Positions 47,765 through 57,454 of a stretch of 64,000 nt of DNA are shown here, piece after piece (positions within the stretch are counted from its first letter, which is position 1; every line of letters starts with the position of its first letter). The stretch is taken from assembly GCA_018623195.1 (NCBI GenBank), contig JAAZVY010000003.1, positions 19,380-83,379 of the forward strand. Direction: 5' to 3'. The position numbers and the translations under genes were made by a program. A model generated the notes under the pieces. The model was not told the origin of the DNA. It made no database searches and was given only the letters and a program-made list of their open reading frames with translations. Source of the DNA: Flavobacteriaceae bacterium. GTDB taxonomy: Bacteria > Bacteroidota > Bacteroidia > Flavobacteriales > Flavobacteriaceae.

Positions 47765-50035
47765 TTAAGCGTTCTCCTTTTTGATCACGTTAAGGGCAGA
47801 ACCTTCTACGAACCATCCGATTTGAGAATCGTTATAGCTGTGGTTTACCTTGATTGTATCTGAGCTACCATCTTTATGGTTAATCACCAAAGTAAGTTGC
47901 TTACCAGGTGCAAACCCATCAATATCAACAAAATCAAAACGATCGTCTTCTTGAATTAAATCGTAATCAGCCTCATTATCAAAGGTAAGCGCTAGCATAC
48001 CCTGCTTTTTAAGGTTGGTCTCGTGAATACGAGCAAAAGACTTTACAAGCACGGCAGCTACTCCAAGGTGACGAGGCTGCATTGCAGCGTGCTCTCTTGA
48101 AGAACCTTCACCGTAATTGTGATCTCCTACTACGATTGAATAGATCCCATTTGCCTTATAATCACGCTGGGTATCAGGAACCGCGCCATAAGCTCCGGTT
48201 AATTGATTTTTAACCAGATTCGTTTGCTGATTGAACGCATTCACCGCACCGATGAGTGTGTTATTTGCAATATTATCTAAATGCCCTCTATAACGTAACC
48301 ATGGTCCGGCCATAGAAATATGGTCTGTCGTACATTTCCCGAAGGCTTTGATCAGTAATGGAATATTCTTTAATCCGCTTCGGTTAATCGGAATAAAAGG
48401 ATCTAATAGCTGAAGTCTTTGTGACTCTGAAGAAACCTTGACAGAAACTCCGCTACCATCCTCTAATGGTGATACGTAACCTGCATCTTCAACTGCAAAA
48501 CCTTCTGGAGGCAGCTCGTATCCTCTTGGCTCATCTAATTTAACTTCTACCCCTTCATCGTTGATTAGAGTATCGGTCATTGGATTAAAATCTAAACGTC
48601 CTGCGATAGCGATCGCCGTAACTAACTCTGGTGAACCTACAAATGCTAAGGTATTGGGATTACCATCGGCACGCTTAGCAAAGTTTCGGTTAAATGAGTG
48701 TACAATTGTATTTCTAGGCGCATCTGCAGCGTTATCACCGTAACGATCCCACATACCAATACATGGACCGCAAGCGTTTGCAAAAACGGTAGCACCGATA
48801 GCGTTGAATGTATCAATAAAGCCATCGCGTTCAATCGTATAACGCACTTGCTCTGAACCTGGTGTGATTTTGAAATTCGACTTGGTGGTCAGTTTCTTTT
48901 CGGCAACTTGTTTTGCAAGAGATGCTGCTCTCGAAATGTCTTCATAAGAAGAGTTCGTACAAGAACCGATAAGACCTACCTCTACTTGAAGTGGCCAGTC
49001 ATTTGCCTTTGCTACTTCAGACATCTTTGAAATTGGAGTAGCTAAATCTGGTGTAAAGGGCCCATTAAGGTGTGGCTCAAGCGTTGAAAGATCAATTTCG
49101 ATTACTTGATCGAAATACTGCTCTGGATTCGCGTACACTTCAGGGTCAGCAGTCAGATGCTCTTTAACTTCAAAAGCAGCATCGGCAACGTCTGCACGAT
49201 TCGTAGCTCTTAAGTAGCGGTCCATAGACTCATCGTATCCGAAAGTAGAAGTAGTCGCACCTACTTCAGCACCCATATTACAGATGGTTCCTTTACCGGT
49301 ACAAGACATACTGGTTGCACCCTCTCCAAAGTATTCAATAATCGCTCCTGTTCCTCCTTTTACGGTTAATATATCAGCTACCTTAAGAATGACATCCTTA
49401 GGCGCTGTCCATCCTGAAAGTTTACCAGTTAATTTGATACCGATAAGTTTAGGGAATTTAAGTTCCCATGCCATTCCCGACATGACATCAACAGCATCTG
49501 CACCACCAACACCAACTGCAATCATTCCTAATCCACCTGCGTTTACAGTGTGTGAATCGGTACCGATCATCATACCTCCTGGGAAGGCATAGTTCTCAAG
49601 TACTACTTGGTGAATAATCCCTGCACCTGGCTTCCAGAATCCAATACCGTATTTGTTTGAAATAGAACCTAAAAAGTCGAATACTTCGTTTGAAGTTTCA
49701 TTGGCTCTCTTTAAATCCTCACTAGCTCCTTGCTTTGCTTGGATCAGGTGATCACAATGAACCGTAGTTGGCACAGCAACTTTTGACTTACCCGCATGCA
49801 TGAATTGAAGTAGTGCCATTTGTGCCGTAGCATCTTGACAGGCAACACGATCAGGAGTGAAATCTACATAGTCTACTCCGCGCTTAAAAACCGTCGAAGG
49901 AGTGCCATCCCAAAGGTGACTGTAAAGAATCTTTTCAGAAAGTGTTAATGGTCTACCCGTTAGATTACGAGCAGCTTCAACACGAGCCCCCATGCGCCCG
50001 TAAACCTCCTTGATCATTTCAATATCGAATGCCAT
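47765..50035 (-). CDS. acnA: Aconitate hydratase
   Basis: [58 protein letters not shown]. Confidence 0.97.
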   Translation of the reverse strand: MAFDIEMIKEVYGRMGARVEAARNLTGRPLTLSEKILYSHLWDGTPSTVFKRGVDYVDFTPDRVACQDATAQMALLQFMHAGKSKVAVPTTVHCDHLIQAKQGASEDLKRANETSNEVFDFLGSISNKYGIGFWKPGAGIIHQVVLENYAFPGGMMIGTDSHTVNAGGLGMIAVGVGGADAVDVMSGMAWELKFPKLIGIKLTGKLSGWTAPKDVILKVADILTVKGGTGAIIEYFGEGATSMSCTGKGTICNMGAEVGATTSTFGYDESMDRYLRATNRADVADAAFEVKEHLTADPEVYANPEQYFDQVIEIDLSTLEPHLNGPFTPDLATPISKMSEVAKANDWPLQVEVGLIGSCTNSSYEDISRAASLAKQVAEKKLTTKSNFKITPGSEQVRYTIERDGFIDTFNAIGATVFANACGPCIGMWDRYGDNAADAPRNTIVHSFNRNFAKRADGNPNTLAFVGSPELVTAIAIAGRLDFNPMTDTLINDEGVEVKLDEPRGYELPPEGFAVEDAGYVSPLEDGSGVSVKVSSESQRLQLLDPFIPINRSGLKNIPLLIKAFGKCTTDHISMAGPWLRYRGHLDNIANNTLIGAVNAFNQQTNLVKNQLTGAYGAVPDTQRDYKANGIYSIVVGDHNYGEGSSREHAAMQPRHLGVAAVLVKSFARIHETNLKKQGMLALTFDNEADYDLIQEDDRFDFVDIDGFAPGKQLTLVINHKDGSSDTIKVNHSYNDSQIGWFVEGSALNVIKKENA

Positions 50036-50090
50036 ATGCAGTGTATTTAATTATCTATTTTTTAGCGTGCGTGAAAATACGAATATTCAC

Positions 50091-51473
50091 TTATTTCTTC
50101 AGCCAATTACTAGTAAAATCGCAGTCTTTTCGAGAGTCGTTAATTTGAACATAGGTTTGTTCAATTTTCTCTGAAATCCACTTTTCGATAAGCTTACGTT
50201 CTTTATCGGCAAGAGCTAATTCTTTGATCTTGGTGTAATCTCTAGCGAAGTCTGCCATGTGTTCATCATAACGATTAGCAATCTTCATGATTTTAAATTT
50301 TGGAGCTCCCCCTCTCGGATCGTCTTCACGAATAGGCTTTGAAATTTCATTATCTCTTAATCGAGCGACCTGGTTATACAAAGTAGGGTCCATATTGGTC
50401 AGTTCAAATCGAGCACTGTAGTCTTGAGGATTTCGAAGAATACCCCCATCGTATTTAGTCTCTGTCTCATCTGAAAATTGCAGGGCCGCATCTTCAAAAC
50501 TCAATCGATCAGCGATAATTTCATTTCGAATGCTATCGAGCTGAGTCTGTGCTGCAGTAATTTGCTCGTTAGAAATTTCAGGTATGATTAGGATGTGTCT
50601 CAAATCTACCTCCTGGCCTCGGATTTTTTCAACTAAAATAATGTGGTAACCAAAATCAGTTTCAAAAGGCTCAGAAATCTCTCCCTCTCGAAGAGAAAAA
50701 GCTACATCCTTAAACTCCTTGACAAAAGGGGTTTCACGTGTCATGCTATAGGCACCACCGCTTGACTTTGAACCTGGATCTTGAGAATACAAGATTGCCT
50801 TCACACTGAAACTAGAACCATTTTCAATGACGTCTTGACGAATTTGTTCTAAACGTTGAATGACACGACGCTTTTCCTCTTCAGAAGGCTTAGGTTGTTT
50901 TACAATTTGAGCAATCTCTAATTCTGCACCAAATACCGGACGCTTAGTGATCGGAATCTCATAGAAAAATTGTCGAACCTCCTCAGGAGTTACCTCTACC
51001 TCACCAACAATCTCCATTTTCATTTTCTCTGCAAGCATTCTAAGCTTATTGATATCGTAGAGCTCATCTTTAAAAGATTGTAAGTCAGGTTGGTTGTAAA
51101 ACTCTAACACCTTTTCTACCGATCCAATCTGGCTTGCCAATTGTTGAATCTGACGGTCACTGGTTGCATTTACCTCTGTATCTGAAACCAGTAAACTATC
51201 TTGAACAGCTTGATGAGCATACAGGCGGTCTTCCATGAGTTTACCTAATAATTGGCAATCGCTAATTTCACCAGCAGCGGCTCCTTGATTTTCGATATCA
51301 ACTTTAAGCTTTTCGATATCAGAGTCTAAGATCACATAGTCACCCACTACAGCAGTAACCCCATCAATCTTAACTCTTCGAGTGGATTGGGCATAGGTCG
51401 TGAATGAAAAGGCTAGTAGTGCTAAGAAAAAATATCTAGCGGAATATTTCAAAGTCTCCTTTACGTAGGGCAT
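50091..51473 (-). CDS. SurA-like periplasmic peptidyl-prolyl isomerase (rotamase/PpiC domains)
   Basis: Signal peptide; VDLRHILIIP; REGEISEPFETDFGYHIILVE; start refined to 51473. Confidence 0.9.
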   Translation of the reverse strand: MPYVKETLKYSARYFFLALLAFSFTTYAQSTRRVKIDGVTAVVGDYVILDSDIEKLKVDIENQGAAAGEISDCQLLGKLMEDRLYAHQAVQDSLLVSDTEVNATSDRQIQQLASQIGSVEKVLEFYNQPDLQSFKDELYDINKLRMLAEKMKMEIVGEVEVTPEEVRQFFYEIPITKRPVFGAELEIAQIVKQPKPSEEEKRRVIQRLEQIRQDVIENGSSFSVKAILYSQDPGSKSSGGAYSMTRETPFVKEFKDVAFSLREGEISEPFETDFGYHIILVEKIRGQEVDLRHILIIPEISNEQITAAQTQLDSIRNEIIADRLSFEDAALQFSDETETKYDGGILRNPQDYSARFELTNMDPTLYNQVARLRDNEISKPIREDDPRGGAPKFKIMKIANRYDEHMADFARDYTKIKELALADKERKLIEKWISEKIEQTYVQINDSRKDCDFTSNWLKK

Positions 51474-52305
51474 CTTTAAGTAATTGTTTTTGAATGTTAT
51501 CAATTCGGTCAAATTGGTTTCTGTTGTCTAAAATTTGCTGAAGTTCTGACTCCGCAAAAGTAAAAGGGGCAATATCGCCTTTTTTTCTCGTATCTAGTAC
51601 CTGTCCGTAGTAATATCCGATACTATCTTGAAGGCTAAAAAACTGATAAGGCCTTAGATAGCTCTTGGCGTTCTGATAAGTAAGCGGCCGGATGCGCTCA
51701 ATAATGGATGAACTGCGCACCCAAAGGGAGTCATTCAGATAAACTTCTGTCAAATAATTATGACTATTTAGAGAATCTATAAATAACCGATCTTCCTCAT
51801 TATACCTTTTAAATCGTTCTTCAATTTCGTCAGGCTTCGTGTACGAAGAACTGAGGGCTATAAAGCGCAGCTTAATTAGATCTTCATCTAATAAAAGACT
51901 TGATTTTTCCTTCTCGTAAAGCTCCCGAAGGGCTTCTTCTTCAACTAAGGTGTCTTTACTAATAGTAGCTACGGTATTATAATAAGCTTGAGTGTATAAT
52001 TCAATACGATAATTTTCAACCATACGATCGAGCTCCCATTGATCAGACTCTGATAGGTAATTCAGCGCATTTTCTAAAGAGAGCCTCTTAGCCGCCCACG
52101 ATTCAATAAAATCGTACTCTGCAGAAACGATAGATAGAGAGTCAGACAGATAAGAAAAATCAGGCAAATCAGATTTGTATAGGACATATCGACCTACTCG
52201 AGCAACAGCTTCGGCGTTAGGCTCCTCAGAAACAATGAGATCACAACTACCCAAAAAGAATAGCAGAAAGGAAGCAAAAGTCAGCCTGAGCCTAGTACAA
52301 ATCAT
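51436..52305 (-). CDS. Lipoprotein upstream of the SurA-like gene (SurA_N/PPIase-like)
   Basis: Lipobox FFLGSCDL; VARVGRYVLYKSDLPDF; start refined to 52305. Confidence 0.75.
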   Translation of the reverse strand: MICTRLRLTFASFLLFFLGSCDLIVSEEPNAEAVARVGRYVLYKSDLPDFSYLSDSLSIVSAEYDFIESWAAKRLSLENALNYLSESDQWELDRMVENYRIELYTQAYYNTVATISKDTLVEEEALRELYEKEKSSLLLDEDLIKLRFIALSSSYTKPDEIEERFKRYNEEDRLFIDSLNSHNYLTEVYLNDSLWVRSSSIIERIRPLTYQNAKSYLRPYQFFSLQDSIGYYYGQVLDTRKKGDIAPFTFAESELQQILDNRNQFDRIDNIQKQLLKDALRKGDFEIFR

Positions 52306-52310
52306 AAGTT

Positions 52311-52318
52311 CAAAATTA
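52311..52318 (-). promoter_or_regulatory. -7 element TAATTTTG 5 nt before the lipoprotein start
   Basis: Minus strand TAATTTTG-AACTT-ATG. Confidence 0.5.
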
Positions 52319-52332
52319 AGCATAATCGTTGG

Positions 52333-52340
52333 TATCTTTG
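52333..52340 (+). promoter_or_regulatory. -7 element TATCTTTG 5 nt before the small ORF start
   Basis: TATCTTTG-ACCCT-ATG. Confidence 0.5.
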
Positions 52341-52345
52341 ACCCT

Positions 52346-52612
52346 ATGAAATCAAAACAGATTCAGCTTCTTTGGGACTTTAGAGGCCCTGCTTCAGAGC
52401 CTACGGCAACACACTTTCTAGAGCACTTAATGCAATACCTTAAACAACCGAATAATCAAGATATTATTCATACTGATTCTGGCACTAGAGTGATCAATGA
52501 ATCCTTATGCTCAGTTTATATAAACACGTCGATTGAAAGTCTAGAAAAATTAAAATCAGATTTGAAACCGCACAGAGGAGTTTATATTGACGCGTCTACC
52601 GGTTCAGCATAA
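52346..52612 (+). CDS. Small conserved-looking protein of unknown function
   Basis: MKSKQIQLLWDFRGPASEPTATHFLEHLMQYL...LKSDLKPHRGVYIDAS; start refined from 52175, which lies antisense inside the neighbouring lipoprotein. Confidence 0.72.
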   Translation: MKSKQIQLLWDFRGPASEPTATHFLEHLMQYLKQPNNQDIIHTDSGTRVINESLCSVYINTSIESLEKLKSDLKPHRGVYIDASTGSA

Positions 52613-53895
52613 AGGTCAAAATCTGCTGCCTCTACAATTTTAAGGTCTACGAAATCACCAACGCGGAGGTAATACTTCTTAGCATCTACCAATACCTCAT
52701 TATCTACTTCAGGTGAGTCAAATTCGGTTCGAGCGACAAAAAATCCATCTTCCACCCGATCGACCAAACATCTATAGACTCCACCGACATACCTTTGGTT
52801 CAGTTCCCAAGAAATCTGTCCTTGAATTTCCATGATTTCTGCCGCTCGCTGCTCTTTAATTTCTTCAGGCACATCATCCTCTAACTGATAGGCATGGGTA
52901 TTCTCTTCATGGGAATAAGTAAAGCATCCGAGACGCTCAAACCGGGTTTCTTTAACCCAATTCTTCAGTACCTCAAAATCTTCTTCGGTCTCACCCGGAT
53001 ATCCCACAATAAGTGTAGTTCGAATCGCCATACCCGGCACAGAGGCTCTAAATTTTCGCAGCAGCTCGTCAGTTTTAGCCTTAGTTGTACCTCGACGCAT
53101 ACTCTTAAGTACTGGGTCGGCTATATGTTGAAGAGGGATATCGATGTAATTACAAACCTTTGGTTCGTTAGCGATAACCTCAAGAACGTCTTCAGGGAAT
53201 CCTGTTGGGAACGCATAATGCAAGCGAATCCATTCAATGCCATCCACTTTCACTAACGCTTTCAAAAGTCTTGCAAGGGCTCGCTCCTTATATAAATCTA
53301 GACCGTAAAAGGTCAAATCCTGAGCAATGAGAATCAATTCTTTCACACCCTTTGCAGCCAAGGCTTCGGCCTCAGTTACTAAATCTTCGATCGGCGTTGA
53401 TCGGTGTGAGCCTCGCATCAACGGGATAGCACAGAAAGAACACGGACGATCACAACCTTCAGATATCTTCAAATAAGCGAAGTGTTTAGGGGTGCTATTA
53501 AGCCGCTCCCCTACTAATTCGTGCTTATAGTCAGCACCCAAGGTCTTTAAGAGCTCTGGGAGATTTCGAGTACCAAAATACCGATCAACATCAGGGATTT
53601 CTTTCTCCAAATCTTCTTTATAACGCTCACTTAAACAACCGGTTACATAGACCTTTTCAACCTCTCCTTGATTTTTTTGATCCACAAAATGAAGGATGGT
53701 GTCAATACTTTCCTGTTTGGCATTCGCAATAAAGCCACAGGTATTGATGACCACAACCTCTCCTTGTCCTTCGTGTACGACTTCTTTACCATTAGCCTTT
53801 AGTTGGCCGCTGAGCACCTCAGAATCGTAAATGTTTTTGCTACACCCAAGGGTAACCACATTGATTTTCTTCGGGCGGATAGATTTTGTTCTCAT
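52582..53895 (-). CDS. rimO: Ribosomal protein S12 methylthiotransferase
   Basis: VTLGCSKNIYDSEVLSGQL; ISEGCDRPCSFCAIPLMRGSHRS; TTLIVGYPGETEEDF. Confidence 0.97.
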   Translation of the reverse strand: MRTKSIRPKKINVVTLGCSKNIYDSEVLSGQLKANGKEVVHEGQGEVVVINTCGFIANAKQESIDTILHFVDQKNQGEVEKVYVTGCLSERYKEDLEKEIPDVDRYFGTRNLPELLKTLGADYKHELVGERLNSTPKHFAYLKISEGCDRPCSFCAIPLMRGSHRSTPIEDLVTEAEALAAKGVKELILIAQDLTFYGLDLYKERALARLLKALVKVDGIEWIRLHYAFPTGFPEDVLEVIANEPKVCNYIDIPLQHIADPVLKSMRRGTTKAKTDELLRKFRASVPGMAIRTTLIVGYPGETEEDFEVLKNWVKETRFERLGCFTYSHEENTHAYQLEDDVPEEIKEQRAAEIMEIQGQISWELNQRYVGGVYRCLVDRVEDGFFVARTEFDSPEVDNEVLVDAKKYYLRVGDFVDLKIVEAADFDLYAEPVDASI

Positions 53896-53897
53896 TA

Positions 53898-54848
53898 TTA
53901 AACCTCAAAAAAAGTATCGACAAATCGTTCAGCATCAAAGGGTTGAAGATCTTCAATTCCTTCTCCGACCCCAATAAATCGAACCGGTATATTGAATTGA
54001 TCTGAAATACCTAAAACCACACCCCCTTTTGCGCTTCCATCTAACTTAGTAACAGCTAGAGAAGTAACTTCTGTTGCTGCGCTGAACTGTTTCGCCTGTT
54101 CGAAAGCATTCTGACCCGTAGAACCATCAAGTACCAGTAAGACCTCGTGAGGAGCATCTGCTACCACCTTAGACATTACCCGTTTAATCTTAGACAATTC
54201 ATTCATCAAATTGATCTTATTATGCAAGCGACCGGCTGTATCTACGAGTAACACATCTATATCAGACGAGACAGCCTTACTAACCGCTTCATAAGCAACC
54301 GCCGCAGGATCTGCGTTAGCAGCAAGCTTAACTAGGGGTACACCAGAGCGTTCTGACCAAACCTCAAGCTGGTCAACAGCAGCTGCTCTAAAGGTGTCAG
54401 CGGCTGCAAGCATTACCTTTTTTCCCTCATCAGACCACTTCTTTGCTAGCTTACCTATTGTGGTTGTTTTTCCTACACCATTAACTCCTACAACCATAAT
54501 AACCGTCAGCTTCTCATTAGAAGAAGAACCAAACTCGCTAACTTCACTCGATTTGAAAAGGGACTTAATTTCATCCTTTAAAAGAAAATTCAGCTGATCA
54601 GTACCTAAATAAGGATCTTTCTGAACACGGGCCTCTAGTCGGTCGATAATTTTTAGTGTGGTATCCACTCCTACATCAGAGGCAATTAACACCTCTTCGA
54701 GATTATCTAAAACCTCTGCATCAATTGTTTTTTTACCAGCGACCGCGGTAGCTACTTTAGAGAAAAACCCTTGTTTGGACTTTTCTAAACCCTTATCGAG
54801 CGCTTCTTTATTACCGCTCCCGCTAAACCATTTATCGAATAATCCCAT
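53898..54848 (-). CDS. ftsY: Signal recognition particle receptor
   Basis: VVGVNGVGKTTTIGKLAKKW; LLVDTAGRLHNKINLMNEL; TKLDGSAKGGVVLGI. Confidence 0.97.
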   Translation of the reverse strand: MGLFDKWFSGSGNKEALDKGLEKSKQGFFSKVATAVAGKKTIDAEVLDNLEEVLIASDVGVDTTLKIIDRLEARVQKDPYLGTDQLNFLLKDEIKSLFKSSEVSEFGSSSNEKLTVIMVVGVNGVGKTTTIGKLAKKWSDEGKKVMLAAADTFRAAAVDQLEVWSERSGVPLVKLAANADPAAVAYEAVSKAVSSDIDVLLVDTAGRLHNKINLMNELSKIKRVMSKVVADAPHEVLLVLDGSTGQNAFEQAKQFSAATEVTSLAVTKLDGSAKGGVVLGISDQFNIPVRFIGVGEGIEDLQPFDAERFVDTFFEV

Positions 54849-54875
54849 GAGATAAAATTACGAACTGAATGAGTA

Positions 54876-54901
54876 CAAAAAAAGCCGCTTGAAGCGGCTT
54901 T
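54876..54901 (-). terminator. Rho-independent terminator after rpmB-rpmG-DUF4295
   Basis: Minus strand AAAGCCGCTTCAAGCGGCTTTTTTTG. Confidence 0.9.
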
Positions 54902-54922
54902 AATTCAAATGCTAACGTTCAA

Positions 54923-55075
54923 TTACTTAGCGTTTAACCAGTCGTTTACAAGCTCAGGAGCCATAACTGATTCAACAAAAGTGTAAGCGCCAGTCTTAGG
55001 TGAGCGAACCATTTTAATCGCTTTGGTAAGACGCTTCGAACTAGTCTGTAATGATGCTACTGTTTTCTTTGCCAT
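54923..55075 (-). CDS. DUF4295-type small protein (50 aa), missed by the ORF track
   Basis: Minus strand [50 protein letters not shown]; overlaps rpmG stop (TAATG). Confidence 0.88.
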   Translation of the reverse strand: MAKKTVASLQTSSKRLTKAIKMVRSPKTGAYTFVESVMAPELVNDWLNAK

Positions 55076-55257
55076 TACTTAATCTCTTTATGAACCGTCA
55101 TCTTTTTAAGAATCGGGTTGAATTTTTTAATTTCTATACGATCAGGAGTATTCTTCTTGTTCTTAGTCGTAATGTAACGAGAAGTACCAGGCATACCTGA
55201 TGTCTTATGCTCTGTACACTCTAAAATTACTTGAACTCTATTACCTTTCTTTGCCAT
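55075..55257 (-). CDS. rpmG: 50S ribosomal protein L33
   Basis: [60 protein letters not shown]. Confidence 0.97.
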   Translation of the reverse strand: MAKKGNRVQVILECTEHKTSGMPGTSRYITTKNKKNTPDRIEIKKFNPILKKMTVHKEIK

Positions 55258-55267
55258 GGCTACTTAA

Positions 55268-55504
55268 TTATTTAATGAAACCTTTAGCCTTTGATTCCTT
55301 AAGAACCTCAGTGATTCCTTTTTTATCGATAATCTTAACCCCTTTCGATGAAACGTTAAGCGTCACCCAACGGTCTTCACCAGGAACATAGAATCGTTTC
55401 TTGCTGATGTTAACATCAAAACGACGCTTCGTTTTATTAATCGAGAACGATACATTGTTACCGAACATCACTTTCTTTCCAGTAACTTCACAAATTTTCG
55501 CCAT
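55268..55504 (-). CDS. rpmB: 50S ribosomal protein L28
   Basis: MAKICEVTGKKVMFGNNVSFSINKTKRRFDVNISKKRFYVPGEDRWVTLNVSSKGVK. Confidence 0.97.
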   Translation of the reverse strand: MAKICEVTGKKVMFGNNVSFSINKTKRRFDVNISKKRFYVPGEDRWVTLNVSSKGVKIIDKKGITEVLKESKAKGFIK

Positions 55505-55539
55505 CGTTATTGTTCTTTAAATCCTATTTTAAGAGTGTG

Positions 55540-55570
55540 CAAATGTAGGAGTTAAAATAGAAATGCACAA
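55540..55570 (-). promoter_or_regulatory. Bacteroidetes-type promoter for rpmB-rpmG-DUF4295
   Basis: Minus strand TTG-N20-TACATTTG. Confidence 0.65.
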
Positions 55571-55578
55571 GCAGTACA

Positions 55579-56841
55579 TTATAAATTTAGCAATTCATTG
55601 TAAATAAGCTCTAAAGCCTTACTCACACTGCGTCCAATCACACGTTCTCTATGGGTTCCCATAGAAAAAAGATGCGCTTCAGTTTTTTCCGAAGTTGAGA
55701 TTGCCAAGTAGATTTGACCCACCTCAGCCTCAGAATCTCCTTTCGTAGGCCCAGCATTGCCTGTACTAGCAATTGCTAGATCTGCTCCTGATTTTAATCT
55801 CGCACCTTCGGCCATGGCGCAAGCTACCTCAGCACTAACTACTGAATGAGCTTCAATTAAATCCTTTGAAACGCCAAGTACTGAAGATTTCATAGCAGTG
55901 GCATAAGTCACATATCCGCCCAGGAAATACGCCGATGAACCTGAAACCGAACTGAGGGTAGATGCAATTCTACCTGAAGTAAAACTCTCTGCAGTTACTA
56001 CATGAACCCCTTTTTGTTTTGCAAGTTGCAGAATTCTCGATTCTAGCCCCCCTTCTGACTCTTCACCCTGATAACAATCAGCAAGTCGGTCTTTTAATTG
56101 CTGGGCAAAAGCATTGACCTTTTGCTCAGCATCTAAACGCTCATGAGCTGAAACCTTCGCCGTAATCCTAAGACGCACTCTACCAAAATTGGGTAAGTAG
56201 GCTAAAGAAAAACCTTGAGGTAGGGAATCTTCTAGGTCTTCTATTCGCTCTGCGAGCCGGCTCTCACCTACCCCATAAGTAATAAGTGTCTTTTGAATAA
56301 TCGCCGTACGCCCCGGCAGTTCAAGTAGCTTTTCTTTCAACTTATTTTCAAATAGACTTTTCATCTCAAAAGGCACCCCAGGCATGAAAGCACTCACTAC
56401 CCCCTTATGCTCAAACAGCATACCTGGAGCCGTCCCGTGATCATTAAATAGAACAGCGCAAGACTTAGGTAATTTTGCCTGATCGCGATTATGGGCATTC
56501 ATTGGCGCCTTGATGTAGTTGGCGAAGAGATACTCTAGGTGACTAAAAACCTCCTGATTAAAGACTAATTCAGTGTTATAAAACTGGCAGAGTGCCGCTT
56601 TCGTTACATCATCTCTTGTGGGCCCCAGGCCTCCGGTAACCAATACCACATTTACGCGACTATGAGCTAGTTGCAAAGCTGAAGTAATATCTTCAACGGT
56701 ATCACAACAAGTACTAATATGTTTTACCGTTATACCTAATTCGGTAAGTGATTTAGCGAGAAACGAAGCATTGGTATTAACGACTTGCCCGATAAGAAGC
56801 TCGTCTCCAATACTAACTATTTCTGCAGCCAGAGCTTTCAT
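55579..56841 (-). CDS. cinA: CinA-family protein (competence/damage-inducible, NMN amidase)
   Basis: AEIVSIGDELLIGQVVNTNASFLAKSL; GGLGPTRDDVTK; VTAESFTSGRIASTLSSVSGSSAYFLGGYVTYA. Confidence 0.96.
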   Translation of the reverse strand: MKALAAEIVSIGDELLIGQVVNTNASFLAKSLTELGITVKHISTCCDTVEDITSALQLAHSRVNVVLVTGGLGPTRDDVTKAALCQFYNTELVFNQEVFSHLEYLFANYIKAPMNAHNRDQAKLPKSCAVLFNDHGTAPGMLFEHKGVVSAFMPGVPFEMKSLFENKLKEKLLELPGRTAIIQKTLITYGVGESRLAERIEDLEDSLPQGFSLAYLPNFGRVRLRITAKVSAHERLDAEQKVNAFAQQLKDRLADCYQGEESEGGLESRILQLAKQKGVHVVTAESFTSGRIASTLSSVSGSSAYFLGGYVTYATAMKSSVLGVSKDLIEAHSVVSAEVACAMAEGARLKSGADLAIASTGNAGPTKGDSEAEVGQIYLAISTSEKTEAHLFSMGTHRERVIGRSVSKALELIYNELLNL

Positions 56842-57452
56842 TATTTCACTCCTACCTTGAAGAACGATTCATTTTCAATAAAACCCTCTAACACATCCCC
56901 TGCTTCTACTTTACCAACACCAGACGGCGTACCAGAAAATATAATATCTCCTTTTTTAAGGGTAAAAAACTGAGAAACATAAGAAATTAATTCGTCGATC
57001 TTCCAAAGCATTAATTCTGAACTAGCCGATTGAACTACTTCGTTATTCTTCTTCAAACTAAAACTTAATTGATTAAGGTCTTTGTAGTTTGATTTTGAAA
57101 CCCATTTACCAATAACTGCCGATCCGTCAAAAGACTTAGCCTTCTCCCATGGCAGCCCTTTAGACTTCAATTCATCTTGTACATCTCGAGCAGTAAAATC
57201 AATCCCAAGACTTACTTCATCGTAGTATTTGTGAGCAAATTCTTTAGCGATATGCTTCCCAACCTTAGTAATCTTGACAAGAAGTTCTACTTCATGGTGA
57301 ACATTGCTACTAAATGGCGGTAGGTAAAAGTCCTGCTCCTTCGGCAATACCGCAGAATCAGCTTTAATAAACACTACAGGGTCTTTTGGCCTCTCGTTTT
57401 CTAATTCTTCAATGTGAGCCGTGTAATTTCTACCGATACAAATAAGTTTCAT
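56841..57452 (-). CDS. Fumarylacetoacetate hydrolase family protein
   Basis: MKLICIGRNYTAHIEEL; VVFIKADSAVL; FTARDVQDELKSKGLPWEKAKSFDGSAVIG; GDIIFSGTPSGVG. Confidence 0.94.
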   Translation of the reverse strand: MKLICIGRNYTAHIEELENERPKDPVVFIKADSAVLPKEQDFYLPPFSSNVHHEVELLVKITKVGKHIAKEFAHKYYDEVSLGIDFTARDVQDELKSKGLPWEKAKSFDGSAVIGKWVSKSNYKDLNQLSFSLKKNNEVVQSASSELMLWKIDELISYVSQFFTLKKGDIIFSGTPSGVGKVEAGDVLEGFIENESFFKVGVK

Positions 57453-57454
57453 AG

